A stretch of DNA of 14,389 nucleotides from UBA7985 sp049612785 (GCA_049612785.1 JBMZBW010000068.1:1-14389); one strand, 5' to 3'. Numbered from the stretch's first letter, positions 7,147 through 14,216 are shown. Notes: generated by a model from the sequence alone, not told the origin. Numbers and translations are program-made.

Positions 7147-8337
7147 ATGTGGGGCAACCAAAAGAAAATGCACTTTTTCTTGGATCGCTTGGCTGAAGCT
7201 ATCGGTAGCGGCCGGTTGGCTGCGCGTGATGCGGCTCAAACCCCCAGCCGTCGCGCCGCCCTGCAAACCATCCTTGCCGTCGGCGTAGCGGGCACCGCTT
7301 ATGGCCTGTACCGCGGAACGCGCATTGGCGTTGCGGATAAGATGACGTTTTCTGAGCTTGGCCTCGATAAACTCCCCATGAACGATCTGATGCTGCAGCG
7401 CGCGAGCCTGAAAGATGTTTTGCCGGTTGAGCTGATCGAATACGCCGACATTGACCTGAACCTGCAGTCACACGACGAGTCCCTGAAGTACGTAGACAAA
7501 GAAACGGGCGAAGACCTCGACGCAATGCTCGCTGCCCTGCTGGATGTTCAGCAGGAGGAATTAAGCGTGCCCCTTCCGCCCGTTATTGGCAAGGAAGCCA
7601 TTGGGGTAACCCCTGTGCCGCGTCTTGCACCCGATAATCTGGCCGGCAAGACATTGGTTCCGACCCCCGGCACACGAGCCTCACTGGAAATTCCAGCCCA
7701 CCGTACTGTTCCGGACTTACGGCCTGAAGCGGCTCAGAATCGCTCGTCGCAGCTTGCTTCGTCGAACAATCGTTCGAGTGTTTCCGGATCGTCCGAAACG
7801 CGTTCCAGCCTGCCGGGTCAGAGCAAAACAGTCCGGATCGCCAACGCAGATGCCAAGACAATTACAATTCAGAGCACTCATACAGGCGAGCGTCTGCGCG
7901 CCAAGTTCGTGTCCAACGGGCTGTATGATGAAGGCGCGCTGGCTGAGTTGAACCACCTGCTCCGTGACCATCGAAATGGCAAGGTGCGCGACATTGACCG
8001 CGAGTTGTTCGATACGGCCCATGAAATCGCCATGCGCACACGCGGGCATGACCGGGCGATCCTGCATCTCGTTTCGGGCTATCGCTCGCCGGAAACCAAC
8101 AAATTGCTCCGCTCCAAATCCGGTGGTGTGGCGAAGAATTCCTACCATGTCCGGGGCCGAGCCATGGACATGTTTGTCGATGGGGCGAAGATCAAAGACG
8201 TGCATGTTGCGGCGCTCAAATCCAGCGATGGCGGCGTTGGCTATTACCCCAGCTCCAACTTCATCCATATCGACACAGGACCAGAGCGCTCCTGGCCCGC
8301 GCGCTATAAGCCACTGGCCAATAAATACCGCGTCTAA
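7147..8337 (+). CDS. DUF882 / YcbK (MepK)-like murein endopeptidase
   Basis: A 396-residue protein whose C-terminal domain (about 236-388) is a DUF882, M15-clan zinc peptidase. Visible marks are THTGERL (244-250), LHLVSGYRSPETNKLLR (306-322), SYHVRGRAMDM with His334 and Asp341 as zinc ligands, GGVGYYPSSNFIHIDTG with His374 as the third ligand, and Trp383. E. coli MepK of this family cuts peptide cross-links, including 3-3 links made by L,D-transpeptidases. The N-terminus has a Tat-like SRRAALQ at 34-40 followed by a hydrophobic stretch (41-57) with no good cleavage site, so it may be exported by Tat or stay membrane-anchored. A 175-residue linker, partly Ser/Arg repeats (198-227), separates the two; that makes the protein much longer than YcbK. 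Start: ATG 7147, or ATG 7168; neither has a strong ribosome binding site. Confidence 0.9.
   Translation: MWGNQKKMHFFLDRLAEAIGSGRLAARDAAQTPSRRAALQTILAVGVAGTAYGLYRGTRIGVADKMTFSELGLDKLPMNDLMLQRASLKDVLPVELIEYADIDLNLQSHDESLKYVDKETGEDLDAMLAALLDVQQEELSVPLPPVIGKEAIGVTPVPRLAPDNLAGKTLVPTPGTRASLEIPAHRTVPDLRPEAAQNRSSQLASSNNRSSVSGSSETRSSLPGQSKTVRIANADAKTITIQSTHTGERLRAKFVSNGLYDEGALAELNHLLRDHRNGKVRDIDRELFDTAHEIAMRTRGHDRAILHLVSGYRSPETNKLLRSKSGGVAKNSYHVRGRAMDMFVDGAKIKDVHVAALKSSDGGVGYYPSSNFIHIDTGPERSWPARYKPLANKYRV
7738..7827 (+). repeat. Three imperfect 30-base in-frame repeats (10-residue Ser/Arg repeat)
   Basis: Inside the linker of the DUF882 protein, residues 198-227 consist of three 10-residue units: NRSSQLASSN, NRSSVSGSSE and TRSSLPGQSK. 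The shared frame is xRSS followed by a Ser near the end of the unit. The DNA units are diverged, so this is an old duplication or selected composition and not a recent slippage product. It probably forms a flexible spacer between the membrane and the catalytic domain. Confidence 0.6.
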
Positions 8338-8347
8338 GCTTCTGTCT

Positions 8348-8375
8348 CTAAACTAAACTCATGGTTTTACTTTAG
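8348..8375. promoter_or_regulatory. Inverted repeat upstream of the TetR-family gene, candidate operator
   Basis: CTAAACTAAAC (8348-8358) and GGTTTTACTTTAG (8363-8375) form an inverted repeat with one mismatch, one bulge and a very short centre. It lies 50 bases before the TetR-family start and 10 bases after the DUF882 stop. The low GC content and absence of a T-run speak against an intrinsic terminator. A self-regulatory operator is plausible since TetR-family proteins usually bind palindromes by their own promoter. Confidence 0.35.
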
Positions 8376-8425
8376 GCCCTCAAAGCGCTAAACCCTGCGG
8401 GTTGTCATAGTCTGAAGGTAAACGA

Positions 8426-9061
8426 GTGAGCTTAGAAACCTACCGTCGCACCATCCGAGAAGGAAAGCGCGAGGCGATTGTTCAATCGGCCCAGCGGGTC
8501 TTTCTGGAGCGAGGGTACCAGGGCGCAGCCATGGCCGCGATTGCCAAAGACGCCGACGTTTCGACCGCGACGCTCTATAAGCACTTCGCCAACAAGGAAA
8601 CGCTGTTCGATGCTGTCGTCGCGGATCGGATTCAGGAGTTCGACATCGCCTCTCCACCGGATGACATCGACCCTTCCCTCCCGCTGGAAGAAGGGCTGAA
8701 ACAGGTATCGGCCAGCTTTATCGACCTGATGCGAGACGACAATACGCTGAACATGTTCCGTGTCATCATCAGCGAAGTCAGCCGTTTCCCTGAGCTCAAA
8801 GACAAGATCTACACACTGGGCCGCAACCCGTTTCGCGCTCGACTGATTGCCTACCTGCAGAAGCAGGCGGAGCGCGGCGTTGTCGCCAATGTCTCATTCA
8901 CGGCCATGGCCGAAAACTACATTGGCCTGATCTCGTACTGGTTCATTTTCGCCCGGATTTTCAACCCAACCGCCAATATTTCGGACGAGTTGGCGGAAAG
9001 CCTGCTCAGTGAAGCCCGCGCGACACTGATCGGCCGGCTTCGATTGCTCGATCAGGCCTGA
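8426..9061 (+). CDS. TetR/AcrR-family transcriptional regulator
   Basis: A 211-residue DNA-binding repressor-type protein. The N-terminal domain is typical: REAIVQSAQRVFLERGYQGA, then the helix-turn-helix (AAMAAIAKDADVSTATLYKHF, about 34-54) and NKETLFDAVV. The C-terminal ligand domain has FRVIISEVSRFPELKDKIY and RLIAYLQKQAERG, as in the AefR-like sub-group, whose ligands are usually small hydrophobic or cationic compounds. The start is GTG at 8426 with AAGGT seven bases upstream. The stop overlaps that of the convergent cysteine-cluster gene by 10 bases. Its targets cannot be read from sequence; the inverted repeat at 8348 (self) and the partly similar element before the hydrolase gene are candidates. 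Confidence 0.92.
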   Translation: MSLETYRRTIREGKREAIVQSAQRVFLERGYQGAAMAAIAKDADVSTATLYKHFANKETLFDAVVADRIQEFDIASPPDDIDPSLPLEEGLKQVSASFIDLMRDDNTLNMFRVIISEVSRFPELKDKIYTLGRNPFRARLIAYLQKQAERGVVANVSFTAMAENYIGLISYWFIFARIFNPTANISDELAESLLSEARATLIGRLRLLDQA

Positions 9062-9064
9062 TCG
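9049..9064. repeat. Perfect 16-base palindrome at a convergent gene overlap
   Basis: CGATCAGGCCTGATCG reads the same on both strands and sits exactly on the overlap of two convergent genes. Each gene ends inside it with GAT CAG GCC TGA, so both proteins finish with Asp-Gln-Ala. It has no loop and no T-run, so it is not a standard terminator. Confidence 0.7.
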
Positions 9065-9546
9065 CTGAACCAGGGGCGAATGCGATCTTCGAGGTCGGCG
9101 TCCTTGACCTCAGTTTCCGAGGTCACTTTGCCTGCAATTGTTACCCCGGCGTCGATCATGGGCTGACGATCACCACCATGTCGCAGCGGATGCCAGTCAG
9201 GAATATCCAGCCCCCAATTCAAACGCTTATAGGCGCATGTAACCGGGAAAAGATGCGGAGCTTCCGCGATGTTTTCGGGGGTCAGGAAAATACACTCGGG
9301 CACGACACTTTTCCGCCTGTCGTAGACAGCACAGCCGCCGTTCTGACAGTCATAGCCGCGACAGGCGACGTCCGTGACGTACATGCGTTCATCGTCTTCA
9401 TCGATCAACTTGACCAGACAGCACTGCCCGCACCCATCACACAGCGCTTCCCACTCGACGGGGTTAAAGTCCTTCAAGCGGCGTCCTTCCCAGAAGTTCG
9501 GGGCCAGTTCACCGGAATCCGGTCTCCAGTCAGGCTTGTCGCTCAT
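9052..9546 (-). CDS. YcgN-type (UPF0260) cysteine-cluster protein
   Basis: A 164-residue protein close in pattern to E. coli YcgN. Motifs: FWEGRRLKDFNPVEWEALCDGCGQCC near the start, then KLIDEDDERMYVTDVACR, CQNGGCAVYDRR, PECIFLTPENI, LFPVTCAYKRL and IPDWHPL. Nine cysteines (36, 39, 42, 43, 62, 67, 72, 85, 104) suggest binding of a metal or an iron-sulphur cluster; the family's biochemical role is not established. It has no signal peptide, so cytoplasmic. ATG 9544-9546 is preferred since it gives the family's usual beginning; a GTG at 9588 would add 14 basic residues. It is divergent from the alpha/beta hydrolase gene, with a 140-base gap that holds a long inverted repeat. Confidence 0.9.
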   Translation of the reverse strand: MSDKPDWRPDSGELAPNFWEGRRLKDFNPVEWEALCDGCGQCCLVKLIDEDDERMYVTDVACRGYDCQNGGCAVYDRRKSVVPECIFLTPENIAEAPHLFPVTCAYKRLNWGLDIPDWHPLRHGGDRQPMIDAGVTIAGKVTSETEVKDADLEDRIRPWFSDQA

Positions 9547-9626
9547 TTTTGCCGATCCGTCGGTTGAAACTCTGCGCTTAACTCGCACCGCCTCTGCTGA
9601 GCTTCAAGGAAAATCCAGCCGACGCT

Positions 9627-9674
9627 CTTGATAAAGGACAACAAAACACGTAACTAGACATTGTCATTATCAAG
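9627..9674. promoter_or_regulatory. Long inverted repeat in the divergent gap, candidate operator or leader hairpin
   Basis: CTTGATAAAGGACAA (9627-9641) and TTGTCATTATCAAG (9661-9674) are inverted copies, pairing over 8 and 5 bases with a one-base bulge, around a 19-base spacer. Each arm contains TTGATA on opposite strands, resembling -35 boxes for the hydrolase gene (plus) and the cysteine-cluster gene (minus), though neither has a convincing -10 box. The right arm ends just before the hydrolase ribosome binding site (AAAGG at 9675-9679), so a folded transcript could affect its translation. Confidence 0.45.
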
Positions 9675-9686
9675 AAAGGTTCCACT

Positions 9687-10643
9687 TTGTCGGACTCATC
9701 CAACCGCTGGACCACTTTGGCCGAAGAAGCAAACGCAAGGGCGCAAGATCTCCGTGACTGGTTCAATCCGGGTCTGGAAGATATTCCTGTCGAGACCCTG
9801 AAGGCCCGATACTGTGATGAGCGATCAAAGTTTGTCGATGTTGGCGGATTGGAAATTCACTACCACGACCTTGGACCTGCAGAGTCTGATCAACAGCCCC
9901 TGCTGCTGATTCACGGGCTGATGTCCTCGCTGTACTGCTGGGAAGAGTGGGCCAATGAACTCGCAAAGGGCCGTCGCGTTGTGTCTCTTGACGTTCCGCC
10001 CTTTGCCATCACCGGCCCTTACCCAAAGGGACGCTTGGACGAAGCCACTTACATGGCTTTGCTGCTCGAATTCGCTGACAAGGTGGGGTTGGAGCGGTTC
10101 ATTCCGGTTGGAAACTCATTGGGCGGGTTCCTTTCGTGGCGATTGGCCGTAGAAGCACCAGAACGCATCCAGGCCCTGTGCCTGCTCGACCCGGCTGGCG
10201 GAACAGTCAATCTGCCGCTGGCGGTTCAGGCCTTTAAAATCCCGCTGGTCGGTCAGGCCTACCAATCCGTCACCCCGAAAGCGGCTGTTTTGGCAGGACA
10301 AATGTCGATGTTTGGCGACCCGAAGCGGCTGGATCCCTCTTCGCTGCATCGCATCTACGACTTAATCATGCGCGAAGGCTCTCGGGCCGCCGTGCAGGAT
10401 AATCTGCGGTTTTTGCAGAAGCCAAACCCGGACATGCTAAGTCAGATCGAGTGCCCCGTTTTTCTGCAATGGGGCGAAGCGGATACGCTGCTCCCCATGC
10501 GAGACAACATGCCGGGCTTCACCTCACGCGTGCGAGACTTGCGCGTTCGGACCTATCCGGGCGTGGGACATATGCCTATGGAAGAAATCCCCACGCAATC
10601 TCTGGCTGATTTTCAATGGTTTTTGCACAATTTGGACCTTTGA
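9687..10643 (+). CDS. Alpha/beta-fold hydrolase
   Basis: A 318-residue serine hydrolase. After about 50 helical residues comes the core: LEIHYHDLG, the oxyanion motif LLLIHGLMSS (His76-Gly77), VVSLDVPPF, the nucleophile elbow GNSLGG with Ser144, the acid in WGEADTLLP (Asp266), and the base in GVGHMPMEE (His295). The triad is complete. The sequence resembles esterases and epoxide/C-C bond hydrolases; the substrate cannot be deduced. It has no signal peptide, so cytoplasmic. The start is TTG 9687, backed by AAAGG seven bases upstream; no in-frame ATG fits the N-terminus. The extensin-like gene begins 29 bases after its stop, so they may be co-transcribed. Confidence 0.9.
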   Translation: MSDSSNRWTTLAEEANARAQDLRDWFNPGLEDIPVETLKARYCDERSKFVDVGGLEIHYHDLGPAESDQQPLLLIHGLMSSLYCWEEWANELAKGRRVVSLDVPPFAITGPYPKGRLDEATYMALLLEFADKVGLERFIPVGNSLGGFLSWRLAVEAPERIQALCLLDPAGGTVNLPLAVQAFKIPLVGQAYQSVTPKAAVLAGQMSMFGDPKRLDPSSLHRIYDLIMREGSRAAVQDNLRFLQKPNPDMLSQIECPVFLQWGEADTLLPMRDNMPGFTSRVRDLRVRTYPGVGHMPMEEIPTQSLADFQWFLHNLDL

Positions 10644-10672
10644 CGGCCTGAGCCACCGCACAAAAGACATCA

Positions 10673-11356
10673 ATGAGAACGATTGCCCTGCTCCTCATGG
10701 CTCTGGCCGTGCTGATTGGCCTGCTCGCTTTGGAGCACAGGCGCGGTACGATTGTCAGCATCCTGCGCTTGTTGGACTTCCGTCAGCCAGAGCGACAACA
10801 AACCTGGACGGGTGATGGTCCCCCGCTGATGCCAAACGATGGTCCCAAGTGTCTCGAGCGGCTGGCGCGGATTGACGGTCTGGAATTCAGCCAACTCAGC
10901 GCCTTTGGCAACGATCGCGGATGCGGTGCGCGGTATCCGGTGTTGGTGAAATCCGTCAGCGGCATCAAGCTTGAAGGGCAAGGTCTGACCTTATCCTGCC
11001 CCATCGCCGAGCGCTTGGCTAAATGGGTGCACAAAGATGTCAAACGGCTGGCGCGCAAGTATGGCAAAGAGCCATTCAAACAAATCAACCACATGGGCAG
11101 CTATAATTGCCGCAAAATCGCAGGCTCCTCCTCGTGGTCGCAGCATTCCTACGCCAACGCCATCGATATTGAGGGCGTGGTGTTTGAAGATGGTGAAACG
11201 CTGAGCATTCTCGATGATTGGGAAGAGGAAGAGTTGTTGCGGGATATGGCTGCAACAGCCTGTAATCGCTTCAATGTTGTTCTTTCCCCCAATTACAACG
11301 CAAGGCATAAGGACCACCTTCACTTTGATCTTGGCCCGCGCAAAACCTGTCGGTAG
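10673..11356 (+). CDS. Extensin-like C-terminal domain protein (M15 clan)
   Basis: A 227-residue protein with an N-terminal membrane anchor or uncleaved signal (residues 3-20, IALLLMALAVLIGLLAL) and an extensin-like C-terminal domain common in alphaproteobacteria. Family marks: Cys60, GCGARYPVLV (83-92), LTLSCPIAERLAKW (105-118), HMGSYNCR (140-147), SWSQHSYANAIDIEG (154-168), ACNRFNVVLSPNYNARHKDHLHFDLG (from 197). The His158/Asp165 pair and His215 or His217 match the metal ligands of M15-type peptidases (same clan as DUF882 and VanX), so a periplasmic peptidoglycan peptidase is likely, though activity in this family is poorly documented. Six cysteines suggest disulphides in the periplasm. ATG 10673 has only a weak ribosome binding site; coupling with the hydrolase gene may help. 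Confidence 0.88.
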   Translation: MRTIALLLMALAVLIGLLALEHRRGTIVSILRLLDFRQPERQQTWTGDGPPLMPNDGPKCLERLARIDGLEFSQLSAFGNDRGCGARYPVLVKSVSGIKLEGQGLTLSCPIAERLAKWVHKDVKRLARKYGKEPFKQINHMGSYNCRKIAGSSSWSQHSYANAIDIEGVVFEDGETLSILDDWEEEELLRDMAATACNRFNVVLSPNYNARHKDHLHFDLGPRKTCR

Positions 11357-11385
11357 CGTTTCGGGCTGATAATACCCAAATACCG
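11351..11385 (+). other. Imperfect hairpin at the end of the extensin-like gene
   Basis: CGGTA (11351-11355) pairs with TACCG (11381-11385); inside, TTT and GGG pair with CCC and AAA around the loop CTGATAATA, with small bulges on the left side. The stop codon of the extensin-like gene lies in the left arm. No T-run follows, so it is at best a weak terminator or an RNA processing/stability element separating it from ycjX. Confidence 0.3.
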
Positions 11386-11418
11386 ACTTGAACGTCTCAC
11401 CACACCAATGGGATTGCT

Positions 11419-12855
11419 TTGAGCAACGACATTCGCCGCCAGACTGAAAAATTGCTCGCCGGCCTGTCTGACAGAACCGCCGATTTGGTAGAGGGCATCG
11501 CCGCGCCATTTGCTGAGCCTGTGGTTCGGCTGGGCGTTACGGGGCTGGCGCGTGCGGGCAAAACCGTCGCGATCACGTCGTTGATCCAGAACCTGCTGAA
11601 TCAAGGGGGCATGCCCCTGCTTTCCGCTGCGGGCAGTGGTCGCGTGATCGGTGCGCAGCTGAGTGAACAGCCTGACCTCACTCTGCCAAGATTTGCCTTT
11701 GAGAACCACCGGGATGCCTTGTTGGGCGACCCGGCACGCTGGCCGGAGAGCACGTCGTCTATCTCACAGTTCCGCCTCTCGCTTCGGTATCGTTCCGGCA
11801 CTTGGATCAAACGCGCGGTGAGCGGTGAAAACATCCTCCACATCGACATTGTGGATTATCCGGGCGAATGGCTGCTGGATCTGCCGTTGATGGATCTGGA
11901 TTTCCAGACATGGTCCGCGCAGGTTTTCGCAGCAGCTGAGCAGGAACCTCGACTGACACTGGCGAAAGACTGGCTTGAAGCAACCAGCCAATGCAATCTC
12001 CACGAACCGTGGGACGAAAGAACCGCTCAACGCCTGCATCAGAGCTACTCTGAGTATCTGCGTCAGTGCCGCCAAACCAAGCGCGTGAAGCTATCCATGC
12101 TCCAACCGGGGCGTTTTTTGATGCCCGGGGATCTGGCGGGATCACCTGCGCTGACCTTCGCGCCACTGCCTATCAAACCCGGCCAAGCCATAAAACACGG
12201 CAGCATCGCCGCAGGCATGGCAAAGCGTTTTGAAGACTACAAACACCTGATCGTCTGGCGATTCTTCAAAGAGCATTTTTCTCGAATAGACCGCCAGCTT
12301 GTTCTGGTTGATCTGCTTGGCGCGGCTGAGGGCGGGGCCGTTGCCATCAATGAGCTGCAAGATGCCATGGTTTCGGTGCTCAATGCCTTCAAACCCGGAC
12401 AAAATACCTGGCTCAACCCCCTTGTGCATGGAAAGCGAGTGGAACGAATTCTGTTTGCAGCGACCAAAGCTGACCACTTGCCAACCTCTCAACACGATGA
12501 GCTTCAGCGGCTTCTGACAAGTTTGCTCAATCAGGCACAGAGCCGCGCTGCCTTTGCCGGCGCGAAGACGTCCGTTATGGCACTTGCAGGTTTGCGAGCC
12601 ACGACACCTGCCACCGCGCAGCTCGATGGTCAACGCGTGGACTGCGTCAGTGGTATTCCAGTGGACAGCAACTCGGTTGAAGCCGTCTATCCGGGAAAGC
12701 TGCCACGGGACCTTATTGATTTGAAGAATCTGGCTCCGGGAGACGTGGAAATTCTCGCCTTCAGACCCCCTCTCACGCTCGAGGAAATGCGGCCATTTCC
12801 GCATATCAATCTGGACCGCGCGCTCGAAGAACTGCTCGGAGATTTACTGCAATGA
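11419..12855 (+). CDS. ycjX: YcjX-family P-loop NTPase
   Basis: A 478-residue protein of the YcjX family (DUF463), predicted GTP/ATP-binding. Motifs: LGVTGLARAGKT with the P-loop at residues 42-49, SLIQNLLNQGGMP, the family block SSISQFRLSLRYR, the Walker B-like DIVDYPGEWLLDLPL (about 143-157), VLVDLLGAAEGG, and TKAD at 349-352 in the place of G4 NKxD. The length suits the family (E. coli about 465). In many gammaproteobacteria ycjX and ycjF are linked to the phage-shock (psp) membrane-stress genes; molecular function is unknown. The start is TTG 11419, preceded by GGGA; the nearby ATG (11408) is in another frame. The stop overlaps the ycjF start (ATGA). Confidence 0.92.
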   Translation: MSNDIRRQTEKLLAGLSDRTADLVEGIAAPFAEPVVRLGVTGLARAGKTVAITSLIQNLLNQGGMPLLSAAGSGRVIGAQLSEQPDLTLPRFAFENHRDALLGDPARWPESTSSISQFRLSLRYRSGTWIKRAVSGENILHIDIVDYPGEWLLDLPLMDLDFQTWSAQVFAAAEQEPRLTLAKDWLEATSQCNLHEPWDERTAQRLHQSYSEYLRQCRQTKRVKLSMLQPGRFLMPGDLAGSPALTFAPLPIKPGQAIKHGSIAAGMAKRFEDYKHLIVWRFFKEHFSRIDRQLVLVDLLGAAEGGAVAINELQDAMVSVLNAFKPGQNTWLNPLVHGKRVERILFAATKADHLPTSQHDELQRLLTSLLNQAQSRAAFAGAKTSVMALAGLRATTPATAQLDGQRVDCVSGIPVDSNSVEAVYPGKLPRDLIDLKNLAPGDVEILAFRPPLTLEEMRPFPHINLDRALEELLGDLLQ

Positions 12856-13916
12856 CCGACCAGAAGTCGCCTTCGACGCCCCCAAAACCAGCGCGGATCG
12901 CTATCGAGCCCCGCTCGAAGCCCTCACATCCGGAAAAAGAGCCTAAGCCGACCCGCTTGGACGCAAACGACACAAAGGTCGCCATGCATCACCTCGAAGA
13001 CGCCTTTGGCGGCTCCGATCACGCACAGGCTGAAATCCGATCACCTCAGCAAAACGGATGGTCTTTCGCGGCTTGGGGTGGCTTCTTCCTGTTTCTGTTT
13101 TTTCTGGTGGCAATGGCTGCCGACGCCTTCTTCACCCTGCGTGCCCTTTCATCGGTCGCGCCCTGGCTGGGATGGGTGGGCCTGGGGCTACTCGGTTTGG
13201 GACTGACTTTCTTCACTCTGATGATTGGCCGAGAATGGATGCTGGCCGGGGCCTTGCGCCAGCATCGGCGTTCCCGGCTAGACCTTGATGCGGGGCTTGC
13301 GGCTGGTGACACCGCCGCAGCGACCACTGGTCTGCGGCGCATGGAGAAAAAGCTGCGCAGTCGCCCGGACCTGGCACAGGTGCATGAGCGTTTTGACCTG
13401 ACGCAACAGAATGCCTACAGCCCCTCTGAGGCTTTGACCTTTTACGAACAGACGGTCATGAGCGAGCTTGACACTCGTGCACTTAAAGCCATTCGTCGGG
13501 CCAGCTTCTCCTCCGCCTGGCTAACGACTATTTCACCCTTTGCCATTTTGGACGTGTCCATTTCGCTGTGGCGGTCACTTAAACTGCTGCGCGAGATTTC
13601 CGCGCTCTATGGCGGGCCGCAATCTGCATTCTCAAGCTTGCGATTACTGCGACTCATTTTTCGGAATCTGTTTATTGCCGGTGGCCTTGAGGCTGGAGAC
13701 AGCCTTCTTCAGAACATTCTGGGTGGCGGCATTGCTGGGAAAATCTCTGCTAAGCTGTCAGAAGGGGCCATCAATGGTCTCATGACAGCGAGGATCGGTC
13801 TGGCTGCTGTTAAAATTTTGCGCCCCATGCCCTTCACAGCCTTACCTGAACCAACTGTCGCCCAACTCGCAAGCGATCTTGCCAGCGACATCAAAACCAA
13901 AGTTTTGGGAGCATAA
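12852..13916 (+). CDS. ycjF: YcjF-like DUF697 membrane protein (TIGR01620 family)
   Basis: A 354-residue inner-membrane protein. The first 65 residues are polar, Pro/Lys-rich and presumably cytoplasmic. Two membrane helices follow (about 72-96 and 103-126), then a soluble stretch with the GAL..HRRSRLDLD and LRRMEKKLRSRPDL motifs, and a C-terminal DUF697 domain (about 205-325: RALKAIRRASFSSAWLTTISPFAILD, LRLLREISALYGG, LGGGIAGKISAKLSEG) that may insert into the membrane. The ATG overlaps the ycjX stop by four bases, so the two proteins are made together and probably form a complex. It is the usual partner of YcjX. Confidence 0.9.
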   Translation: MTDQKSPSTPPKPARIAIEPRSKPSHPEKEPKPTRLDANDTKVAMHHLEDAFGGSDHAQAEIRSPQQNGWSFAAWGGFFLFLFFLVAMAADAFFTLRALSSVAPWLGWVGLGLLGLGLTFFTLMIGREWMLAGALRQHRRSRLDLDAGLAAGDTAAATTGLRRMEKKLRSRPDLAQVHERFDLTQQNAYSPSEALTFYEQTVMSELDTRALKAIRRASFSSAWLTTISPFAILDVSISLWRSLKLLREISALYGGPQSAFSSLRLLRLIFRNLFIAGGLEAGDSLLQNILGGGIAGKISAKLSEGAINGLMTARIGLAAVKILRPMPFTALPEPTVAQLASDLASDIKTKVLGA

Positions 13917-13918
13917 CG

Positions 13919-14155
13919 ATGGAAGCCTTTATTCAGTGGTGTATCGATTTCATGGTCGCAACTTCCAATAAAGTCAGTGACTTAGACGGTCGCTTGGCCT
14001 TTGTTATCGGTGCAGTAAGCTGGTTTTTGGTGGAACAAGCGATCCGAAAGTTTGCGGGCATTATCCGCATTGCCATCCTGCTGGGCTTCCTTGGCGCTTT
14101 GGGATACGGGCTTTGGCAAATCCTGCCCCTGATTCAGGGAACGGGCGCTGAATAA
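13919..14155 (+). CDS. Small membrane protein, third gene of the ycjXF operon
   Basis: A 78-residue hydrophobic protein starting 2 bases after the ycjF stop, with a good ribosome binding site (GGGAG) that overlaps the end of ycjF. It has a short amphipathic head (MEAFIQWCIDFM), a hydrophobic segment at 26-39 and a clear membrane helix at about 51-71, ending in a short polar tail. I do not recognise the family; it does not look like PspB, PspC or PspD. The position and spacing make a real gene likely, and a role as accessory subunit of the YcjX/YcjF membrane module is an inference. Confidence 0.78.
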   Translation: MEAFIQWCIDFMVATSNKVSDLDGRLAFVIGAVSWFLVEQAIRKFAGIIRIAILLGFLGALGYGLWQILPLIQGTGAE

Positions 14156-14200
14156 AATCCGAACAAAAAGTTTCTGTCATTATCCGTCCAAAAAGCGCAT

Positions 14201-14216
14201 TGGCACCTTCGTTGCG
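14201..14216 (+). promoter_or_regulatory. Candidate sigma-54 (-24/-12) promoter
   Basis: TGGCAC (14201-14206), five bases, then TTGC (14212-14215) match the sigma-54 consensus with exact GG-to-GC spacing; only the preferred purine after TGGCAC and the A/T after TTGC are missing. Transcription would start near 14227 and run rightward toward the window edge. No plus-strand gene begins before 14389, although GAGGA at 14374-14378 could be a ribosome binding site for one starting just outside. Sigma-54 control is known for psp genes, which fits the adjacent ycjXF operon. Confidence 0.5.

Noticed and set aside
7717..8268. 183-codon open frame antisense to the DUF882 gene
   Set aside because: It lies opposite a clearly conserved catalytic domain, has no recognisable motif, and is explained by the codon bias of the real gene.
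12142..12804. 220-codon open frame antisense to ycjX
   Set aside because: YcjX motifs run through the same bases on the plus strand; the antisense product has no family pattern.
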